DNA from: Edaphochlamys debaryana
Lineage: Eukaryota > Chlorophyta > Chlorophyceae > Chlamydomonadales
NCBI GenBank assembly: GCA_016858145.1
Contig: JAEHOE010000009.1
Coordinates: 744,001 to 808,000 of the forward strand
Reading direction: 5' to 3'
DNA length: 64,000 nt
Position 1 is the first letter of the stretch; each line of letters starts with the position of its first letter. The notes under the pieces are model-generated. The model made no database searches and was not told where the DNA came from. It saw only the letters and a list, made by a program, of their open reading frames with translations. The position numbers were made by a program, and so were the translations under genes. Positions 55,946 through 64,000 of this stretch are shown here, piece after piece.

Positions 55946-56475
55946 GAGAGGGGGACTGGTGGAGAGGGGCAAGTAAGGTTATATGTGAGCCCGGGGTCAT
56001 GGTGTGCGTGTGGCTGTCAGAACCCTTACTTGTGGTCGGTGGCCCACGGTCGGGCAGGCACACTCCCCTTGGCGGCTCCCTAGCTGAGGCTCACCGCCCT
56101 GTGGGCTGCTAATAGGGGGCAGACTGGGGCAAGCCAGGCTTGCAGGCGACAAGCTCGTGCGGGCGGCCAGCTGGTCGAGGCGTTCCGCGCTTAGCACCCC
56201 CTCGTAGGGTTAAAAGCAAAGCGCTATGCAGCGCAGAGCACGATGGCACGCTTGGCTCCGGACCCCCCTCGTAGGGTACCACGCCCTACGGCCTCCGCCC
56301 CAACGTAGCGCGAGGGGGTCCTCACGTAGGGGTCCCGCATTGTGTCCACCGATGACTGGGCTGGGGGTTTTGTAGGGGCTAGAGAAGAGAGGCTGAGCGG
56401 GGCAAGGAGGGGCTAGGCGGGGCTAGGCGGGGGTAGGAGCTCCATAGCTAGTTATTGATGGTGACAAGGTGTACA

Positions 56476-56890
56476 CAATCAAGTTGGGTGGTAAACAGGT
56501 CCAGGAGCAACCTTACCTTCGGCTTCTGAGGCGTTGGCTCGCTTGGCTGGGCCTGTGGAAGCGGACGCTGCTGTCCCAGGAAAGGGAGGACGGGGCTGCC
56601 AACGGTCACCAGGGTGATGGACGTGAGCACCACACCGGCGAGCATCGCCCAGAAGATATCCATGCAGCCTTGGCGCATGAGGTTGACGAGGTCTAGCACC
56701 ATAGCGGCCGCCGTGAGGAGAACTTGGCAAACAGTCGCGATTCGCAACACCCACGGCGCCGCAGCCCTCTCCCGCGTGTACATGCGACGCACGAAGTCAG
56801 GGTCGGCGACCGCAGCGTGTATGCTGTTGCAGGTTTTGGCGATCGGGGCGGCCTGGCCCTTGGCCTGCCCATCAAGCTTGGTTGGCGTGC
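56476..56890 (-). pseudogene. Inverted partial copy of glycosyltransferase exon 1
   Basis: On the minus strand this segment matches about 28031-28440: most of exon 1 (from KLDGQAKGQAAP), its donor GTAAGG and about 35 bp of intron 1. The two membrane helices (VLRIATVCQVLLTAAAMVL) are kept. Differences are mostly silent third positions plus a few changes (VNLVRQGY to VNLMRQGC). The first 35 codons and all later exons are absent. It is a truncated DNA-level duplicate, since it includes intron sequence. Confidence 0.85.
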
Positions 56891-57245
56891 TTACTGTTGT
56901 AAGACCCTGGCTGTTGCGCTCCCCTCGGATGGTCTTTGCCTTCCCCCATCCCCTCCCCAGGCCGCGGAGCTACATTCTTCCGTCACCCGGGTCAAGCCGC
57001 TGGGGCCCCTGCAAAGGCATTGCCAGCAAGCTATGCCCTCCCACCCCGTCCTCGGGCATCGCTGGCCTAACGTCCCTTGTCTTTCGTAGCTTCATTGAAA
57101 GGCTGCCAAAGGCTGCACAGGGCTTGGGCTGCAGACCGAGGGCCGGAGGGCAGAGCCCAACGGTAGCCTCTAGACGGTGGCATCGTGGCAAGCTCTCGAC
57201 AGAAGGGAGAAAGAGCAGGACCAGGTCCAGACGGTTTCTGAAGCG

Positions 57246-57250
57246 TTACA
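57246..57250 (-). terminator. Candidate TGTAA poly(A) signal of the phosphoglycerate kinase gene
   Basis: TTACA on the plus strand lies about 585 bases past the phosphoglycerate kinase stop in its direction of transcription. Confidence 0.4.
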
Positions 57251-57834
57251 GGTGTCAACAAGGACCCTTCCTTGCACGGCCACCCACACACGCAGCACCA
57301 GCCCACAGCAAAACGGGACGGGCAAAACCCCGGTGGGAAAGGTACAACATGGGGGCAGAGGTACAGTTCTCTCTCTGTGGGGCGAATTGAGGCCACACTC
57401 CTTTCGGTGCGCAAATCCTCTCCCCGCGTCATCCTCCTGCTTATGCCGCTGCTACCCACAAGCTCGGGAGCTAGCGTCCGACAGTCACACACGCCCCGCT
57501 TATCAGCGCGCCAGGCCCGAGCCGGCGGCTTGCGCCTAGGGCGTCCCTCACTCACATCGCGTTTCTTCTCCAGATCCGCCTCCGCAGGGACAGCTCAACT
57601 CCGCTCTCGCGAAGTCCGTCTCCCGCCATTTCCAAGCCACCACAACGCCACTCAAACAACCACCAATCGAGATCCAACCTCGCTCCGCTCCATCGCGCTG
57701 TGCTCCGCTGCCAGCTCTCGCTCCCGGGCTGCAAGACAAACAGCCGCAGGGCGGTGCTGACAGCGAGCTCCCCCGCGTGTCAGGCGATCAGAAGCTTGCT
57801 GCCATGCACGGGTTTTGGGGCCCGGGCGAGGCGC

Positions 57835-60800
57835 TTACTTCTTCTCGTCCAGGGCGGCCTGCGGGGAAGGACGGGGAATGAAAGACGGAGCGTGGTCAGA
57901 CACACGAGCGCAGAACTGAGCCCCGAGGCACAGAGGTGCACAAGGAGAACGCTTTTGTCCACCATTCCACCTTTCGACACAACCTCAAGCACATACCCTT
58001 GCCCATGACCGGTGACCTGCCATGTCCCCCTTCCGATCCCCAGCCCCGCCCATTCATTAGCCCCACCCCCTGCACGGAGCACACAGCCCAGTCACTCACC
58101 ACGCCGGGCAGGACGCGGCCCTCGAGCAGCTCCAGGGAGGCACCGCCGCCGGTGGAGATGTGCGACATCTTCTCGGCAACGCCGGCCTGCTCGACGGCGG
58201 CCACGGAGTCACCGCCACCGATGATGGTGATGCAGCCCTTGGGCGTCAGGCTGCGCGGAAAACAAGGACGAAACGGTCAGTTCGTTTAGATCAAGGCCAG
58301 CGAAAGTGCGGATCAGATCAACCACAATTCTATTGCTCCTGGCCGCAGCGTGCGCCGTCCCGCACTAGCTCCAGGCACGGCCGAGCGGCCAGGGCCACCG
58401 AGAGGAGGAACGCGCCGAGCAAACGCCGGTCGCTCACCCGGCCAGGGTGTTGGCGATCGACACGGTGCCGGTGGCGAACTTGGGGAACTCGAACACGCCC
58501 ATGGGGCCGTTCCAGACAACGGTCTTGGCGTCAGCCAGGGCGTCGTTGAAGGACTTGATCGAGTCCGGGCCAATGTCCAGGCCCATCCAGCCGTCAGGGA
58601 TCTTGTCCACGGACACGATCTGTAGATGTACGGCACGGATTCAGGATTGGTTCTAAAACTCCTTGTCGTGCGGGAGGCCAGGGCTATTGTCAGTGCCAGG
58701 GAGACCTCTCCCAGACGGGGACCAGGCTGGCTCCCCTCGCCCCCTACCACGCCCCTGTCCTTCTCGCCACACTCTTTACTCAGCCCCGATGCCCTTGCTC
58801 GGACCCCTCAGCAGCCAGCCCTTCACAAAAGCGCACCTGGGTGTTGGCGTTGGCGTCGAACTTGTCGGCGATCACCACGTCGGTGGGCAGCAGCAGCTGC
58901 ACGCCCTTCTCCTGTGGGGTGAGAAAAAAACAACATGGCAGTCGGGCGAGCATCGGGTCAGTACCGTGTCGCACATGCCCACAAAGCGTCACGAAATCCG
59001 AGCACCTGATGTCAAGGGATCTCATGCCCCGTGGATCTCGTCCCTGCCCCTGCCCACCTTGGCCATCTCCTCGAGCTTCTTGGCCAGGTCCAGCTTGTCC
59101 TCCTCCACCAGCGAGGAGCCGACCTTGAGGCCGCGGGCCTTGTAGAAGGTGAAGACCATGCCACCACTGCAGGCAGGTGGGGAAACAGGGACGAACGCAG
59201 GGCGGTCAGCCGATTAGAAAGAACTTGAGACCAGCGGCGATGCTTCACGGGGGTGCGTGCAGCAACCGGGCAAGGAGGGTGCTGACTCACCCGATGATGA
59301 TCTTGTCGCACTTGGACATGAGCGACTCAATCACGGTGATCTTGGACGACACCTTGGAGCCACCCACGATGGCCACGAAGGGGCGCTTGGGGGCGGTCAC
59401 GGCGCCATCGAGGTAGTCCTGGCGGGACACAAACGCAGGCGGGAAACAGGGGTGAGATGGGGAGGAGCGCAAACCAGGTGGCCATGAGGTGGCCAAATGG
59501 AGCATTCCTCCACCGCTCAACGAGTGCCGTGCAGGGTAAACGATGTCACAGAGCCCGCAAAAAGGCCATCTTCAGTTGTTCATTTTTGCTCTTTCGTCGC
59601 CGCTCCTCACCAGCTCCTTCTGCAGCAGGAAGCCGGCCACGGAGGGCTTCAGGAACTTGGTCACACCCTCGGTCGAGGCGTGGGCGCGGTGGGCAGTGCC
59701 GAAGGCGTCGTTCACGTACAGGTCGGCGTTGGCGGCCAGCTGCGGAGCGGGGTGGAGGGGATCAAGGGGATCAATATGAATCCACCGAACCGTAGTGGAG
59801 ACGGGAAGCCCAACAATAGCTGTTGCAGAGTGTACCCCAAGCGGCACGCACCCAAAAACGGTGGCTTCAACCACGGGTGTGCCGTTGACTAACACCGACC
59901 ACAGACCCCTGCTGATCATGCCAAGCCTTACCTTCTTGGCGAACTCGGCGTCGTTCTTCTCCTCCTCCTTGTAGAAGCGCACGTTCTCCAGCAGCAGCAG
60001 CTCGCCGTTCTTCATGGCGCCGACGGCGTCCTCGACGGCCTTGCCGATGCAGTCATCGACCTTCTTCACCTGTTGGTAGAGGGGCGAAGGAAGTGGGATA
60101 GGAAGAGGGGCGGGGGAGGGGTCAGGTGAGGGCTGGTAGGGCGGGGACCGCAGAGGCTGCAGGGGTGAACCCGGGGGGGATGCACAGGAGTTCGGCGCTG
60201 CTGCGCGACGGTGGGATGCCAGGTGAGGGCTGTATGCACACGAGGCCAGAAGGCGAGAAGGCCAGCTTTTTCTCACCGGCTTGCCCAGGAGCTCGGACAG
60301 GCGGGCGACCACGGGGGTCAGGCGGTACTTGTCCTCGGGGCCACCCTTGGGGCGGCCCTGTGGAGGAGGGGCGAGGAGAGGGGTGAGGAGGGAGCGAGCA
60401 AGGGCGTTGAGGACGTGCGGGTTACGGCAGCAGCAGGCGGGTCCGGGGCGACGGACCGAGGAGCTACTGCAGAAACGCGAGCCTTGTCGCGTGTAGGAAG
60501 CTTTGCTGTGGAGTATTGGGCGCTGATTGGGACAGAGAGGTGCGTTTCGGCGAGCGATGGCTCACCAGGTGAGAGGTGAGCAGGACCTTGGCGCCGTTCT
60601 CCAGCAGGTACTTCAGGGTGGGGACGGCAGCGCGGATGCGGGTGTCGTCGGTAATGGCCAGGGTGGCCTTGTCGAGAGGCACGTTCAGGTCAGCGCGGAC
60701 GAAGACGCGCTTGCCTGCGAGAATGGAAGCATGCGCGCGGAGGGTCAGAATTGCTGCCTCGCCGGGTGTGCTTGCTAACTCAGGGGTAACCCAGTCGAGT

Positions 60801-61237
60801 CGAGATATAGTGAAGGGATCAAGGAAGCGCGCAGAGGCCTCGCGGCGCGAGTTGTAGGAGTGATCGGGCGAAACGCGACAGGCCCGCGAGCGCTCTGGCC
60901 TTGTCCTCACCCTCCAGGTCGGCCTTGTGCAGGTCACCGACGGACTTCTTGACCTGCAGGGCAATGCGAGGGAGCGGAAGCTCAGCACCGAAGCCCTCGC
61001 GACCGACCAATCTGGGTCATGGCGACGACTTAGCACCCTCGGGTCGCTCACCGCCTCGACGACGACGCGGGAGCGGCCAGCGCGGCCGATCTGGATGGAC
61101 ACCTCGGGGGCGAAGGTGCTGCGCAGCACGGGGCTGGAGACCGACGAGAGCTGGGCCACGCGGGGCGCGACCGCAGCGACGCGGCGGCCAGAGACCACAC
61201 GCGCGCTGGCACGAACGTTCTTCATGGTGAGGGCCAT
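57835..61237 (-). CDS. PGK1: Phosphoglycerate kinase, chloroplast
   Basis: Twelve exons close exactly to 464 residues: 61237-61052, 60953-60911, 60714-60566, 60357-60277, 60069-59932, 59739-59611, 59418-59291, 59166-59058, 58911-58837, 58619-58438, 58250-58100 and 57858-57835. The enzyme moves phosphate between 1,3-bisphosphoglycerate and ADP; in the plastid it runs towards 1,3-bisphosphoglycerate in the Calvin cycle. About 60 basic/Ser/Ala-rich residues form a transit peptide before [20 protein letters not shown]. Family signatures are [64 protein letters not shown] and [15 protein letters not shown]. The chain ends ALDEKK. The start MALTMK matches the known algal enzyme; an upstream in-frame ATG at 61285 is less likely. 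Confidence 0.96.
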
Positions 61238-62106
61238 TTTTGCTGAGTGGGGCTGCGACTGTGATGCCGGGCTCGGGCTGCACAAGTGTGCTCGCGGAGT
61301 CTTATCCCGAACGCGGTCGTGTACGGCAGAATTTATCGCCGAGCGCGATGATCAATGGCGAGGAAGCGTCGACCGTCCAAGCCGACCGGCCACGCGCTAT
61401 GTCCTGCACACTTGCGAGGGTGCAATGCGCTTGAAAGCACCGTAGCCGTTACAGGACAGCGCAGAAACACCCCGCGCGAGCGACACGCTGCGCAGGGGCG
61501 CGCGGGCTCTGCTCTGGCCCGTGTACATCGCGCAGCGTATGCGTGGCACGGAATTTCGATACAGCAGCAGGCGTCTCGGAGTACGCGCCTGGCGCGACCC
61601 AAAACTTAGCGACCCGCAACACCCCGGCCAAGCTTCCACAGCACCATTGCGCCTCCGAGCAAGACGGGGTGTCAAGTGTATTTCGCGGTTTCATATGCTC
61701 TGCGCGTCGGGCGCAACTACGCGATCTGTGCGGAACTCGGTTGTGCATGGAGGAGCGCAACAACGAAGCCCACAGCAATTGATTGCCGCGCGAAGCATAA
61801 CACAAGGCGTTACACCAGTCGACCTGTCCCGCAGGGGCCGCAGGGGCACGCTGCCGTGTGTCACACGGACCGTTCTTCGCCCTCGCCCATCCTCGCGTGC
61901 GCCTTCCCGCACGCAACTGCCCAGCCCGCTCTCTCCACTCCACTTCACCTCGCCGCGCCCCGCTGGCTGAACTCAGCAGCTCAGGAGCACAACTCGCGGC
62001 ACGCGGGAACTCCCCACTGGATGGCCTCAGCAGACGCTTGGCAGCACCGGGCAGCATGCACACTCCTCCCCATACCGATACAAGCATGCGGCCCTCTACA
62101 CCGCTC
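61238..62106. other. Intergenic region, promoter of phosphoglycerate kinase
   Basis: The region lies upstream of the phosphoglycerate kinase start and downstream of the membrane-protein gene, which is on the same strand. It should hold the kinase promoter and the upstream gene's 3' UTR. No repeat or RNA gene was seen. Confidence 0.4.
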
Positions 62107-64000
62107 TCACCGCACCAGCCGCACGCCGCCAGCCGCCGCCCCCATGCCTCTCAAGGCCCGTCCCGCCGCCGCCGCCACGAGCGTCGGCCCCGGGCCTGCC
62201 CTGGGCCTCCCTAGGGCCCCCGGACTGCGTTGCAACCCCCGCAACGCCACGGCCGCCGGGCTGCAGTCCAGCCGCGCTGCCGCCAACGCCGCCAGCGGCC
62301 GACCCCGCTCACACCTCGTCCCCGTGCGGCCGGCGCCGGCGCCTGCCCGCCACGCCGCCATGCCGTAACGCACATCACTCACCCTTGTACTGCAGGAGCT
62401 CTTGTACGACAGTGCGCTGGCGCCTGCCGCGCCGCTGCCGCCGTCCGTCGACAGCGCGCGAGGTGGCTGCGGCGACCGCGCCGATCCACTGCCGCTGCCG
62501 CCGCCGCCGCCGGCTCCTGGCGCGCTGCCGCCGCTGCCGCTGCCGCCACCGCCGCTGCCGTTCCCGCTCCCGCTGCTGCTTGCGTCGCCGGCCCCCGTGC
62601 CGCTGGGCCCCGCCGCCGCGGGCCCCGCCCGCCCTGGCGTCGACGCTGCTGGCGGCCCTGCCGCTGCCGCCGCCGCTGACGTCGACGCCGCCGCTGCCGC
62701 CGCGGCCTCCGGCTGCCCCACATACACCATCAGCACCCGCTGGTCCTCCGCCCGCTGCCACAACCCACCCTGCCGCACCCCCGCCGCAGCGTCCGCCCGC
62801 CGCCGCGCCCACGAAAGCGCGGAGCCCACCACCGCCGCCGCGGCGGCGGCGAAAGCTAGGACCGGCCGGACGTCCGCCAACGGCGCGACGGCGGCGGCGC
62901 CTGGCGGCGGCGCCAGGCCCGCCAGGACGGCGGCGGCGGCGCCTGCCAGCATGAGCGGCACACACACGGCGACGGAGGCGGCGTGCATGGCGGCGGCAGT
63001 GGCTTCGTTGAGGCGGAAGCGGCGCGCGTTTGCGAGTGCCTGCAACGGGGAAGGAGAAGGCAGGAATGGTGGGGTGCCATTCCGTCCGACAGGCCGACAG
63101 GCGGACAGCGGCACGAGCCTGCATGTCTTCAGCACAACAGGTGCTGTACGTCTACCCTTGCCGTACCAGATCCTCATGCCCATCAAAATCCGAATCCAGA
63201 TCCAAAACCCCACCTGCAGCGGCACCGGAGCCAGCAGCGCCACCATCATGACCGCCAGCGGCAGCAGCGCCCCCGACGGCACCTGCCAGGCAGCTCCCGC
63301 CGCCCCCGCTGCCGCCGCCGCCGCCGCCGAGGCAGCCTCCGTCACCGCCGCCGCCGCTGCATCGGCCGCCGCCGACCCCGCGGCTGACGTCGCTGCATCA
63401 GCCGCCGCCGACCCGGCCGCCGCCGCCGCTGCGGCCGCCGGGGCCGCGGGGCCCGAGAGCAGGAGGGTGCCCACGAGCGCTGCGCTGACGGTGAGGGGCA
63501 GCAGCAGGCGTGCGGAGAGGAGCGCTGCCACGTCAGACAGCACCGAGGCCGGGAGCAGCTGCGGGGGGGTTGGGGTGATAGAGGGGAGACAAGGGGGATG
63601 GTCTCTCGAAGCATTGGAAAACGGTGACAAAAGGAGTGGCAGCAGTCAGCGAGCTCGATGCCCGGGCGCGGCGGGATGAGGAGAGGGGGGTAGGGATAAG
63701 GAGCGACAGGGAGCGATGAGGAGTCAGAGCGTGGGGCCCCCCAGGTGCCCCGCATACACGCACACACGCACGGTCAGGCCCACGCCTCCCGCCCGCACCG
63801 CCTCCATCCCCTCACGAGCACCCCATCGCCCACCTCCCACCCCCCACCCGCACAGCTCCCACCCCCCACCCCCCACCCGCACGTGCGCACAACCGCACCT
63901 TGTCCCATGCCTCCCTGCTGAGCAGCGGCAGCGTAACGCCCGCGGCCAGGAGCGTGAGGGGCGTGTTGGCCGTGGCCAGGACCCCCGTGAGGAGATCCAC
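62107..64000 (-). CDS. Membrane protein resembling AEC (auxin efflux carrier) transporters, partial
   Basis: The gene enters from the right edge. Exons are 64000-63899 (DLLTGVLATANTPLTLLAAG), 63558-63214 (starting LLPASVLSDVAALLSARLLL and ending LAVMMVALLAPVPLQ) and 63039 to at least 62383 (starting ALANARRFRLNEATAAAMHA). The hydrophobic segments, the TPLTLLAAGV helix and the helix-break-helix pattern before a final VAVCVPLMLAG segment are like the C-terminal half of AEC-family carriers, which export auxin or organic acids. Long poly-Ala loops (about 63300-63440) and a Gly/Ser tail are unusual. After AGG at 62383 a GTGAGT donor may start another intron; otherwise the frame runs to a stop at 62107. 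Confidence 0.45.

Larger units (their letters stand above)
53676..56475. other. Intergenic region with degraded repeats
   Basis: The first 1.2 kb are probably the 3' UTR of the glycosyltransferase, ending near TGTAA at 54862 or 54882. Beyond it lie small repeats: GCAGACAGTCAGATG at about 55588 and 55664; CCCCCTCGTAGGG near 56190 and 56264; and the arms GGACCCCCCTCG/CGAGGGGGTCC at 56260 and 56311. A short coding-like stretch lies at 55770-55945. No intact gene was seen. Confidence 0.5.

Overview
The window looks like nuclear DNA from a volvocine (Chlamydomonas-like) green alga. Genes are split into many short exons with strict GT/GC...AG borders, codons and third positions are very GC-rich, introns are full of C- and G-tracts, and the candidate poly(A) signals are TGTAA. 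The plastid phosphoglycerate kinase is very like, but not identical to, what I remember of the Chlamydomonas reinhardtii enzyme, so a related species is more likely than C. reinhardtii itself. Nothing looks bacterial, viral or organellar.

Host genes, left to right: (1) the C-terminal part of an unrecognised gene on the minus strand (about 491-1237, continuing off the left edge); (2) a 148-residue SRPBCC/START-like protein (2464-3940, +); (3) a plastid-type dihydroorotase of the pyrimidine pathway (5392-9339, -, 11 exons); (4) a 1212-residue DUF810/MUN-domain protein of the plant PATROL1/UNC-13 type (9989-21560, +, 26 exons); (5) an OS-9-like ERAD lectin with an MRH domain (22683-25934, +); (6) a processive family-2 glycosyltransferase (27927-53675, +, 12 exons); (7) plastid phosphoglycerate kinase (57835-61237, -, 12 exons); (8) part of a multi-pass membrane protein resembling the auxin-efflux/AEC transporter family (62107 to the right edge, -). 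Genes 3, 4 and 7 were reconstructed exon by exon with phases that close exactly, as were 2, 5 and 6.

The centre of the window is a 21.8-kb DNA transposon (28915-50745) inside the second intron of the glycosyltransferase gene. It has 1.16-kb terminal inverted repeats. A nine-exon KDZ-type (Kyakuja-Dileera-Zisupton) transposase is on the plus strand. On the minus strand lie one or two accessory genes: a Gly/Arg-rich protein with two PHD fingers, and a Ulp1-like cysteine protease. Both accessory regions are built from repeated copies of one exon-plus-intron unit of about 402 bp. Between transposase and protease lies a 62-63-bp GC-rich satellite of about 3.5 kb, seeded in repeated blocks that each carry a copy of the transposase 3' end.

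A second theme is found in the host genes. Introns repeatedly contain partial copies of the neighbouring exon's edge together with its splice site (at 1-420, 3248-3297, 12941-12967, 14131-14650, 15771-15811, 20601-20760 and 21047-21083). These exon-border echoes look like small tandem duplications across splice junctions.
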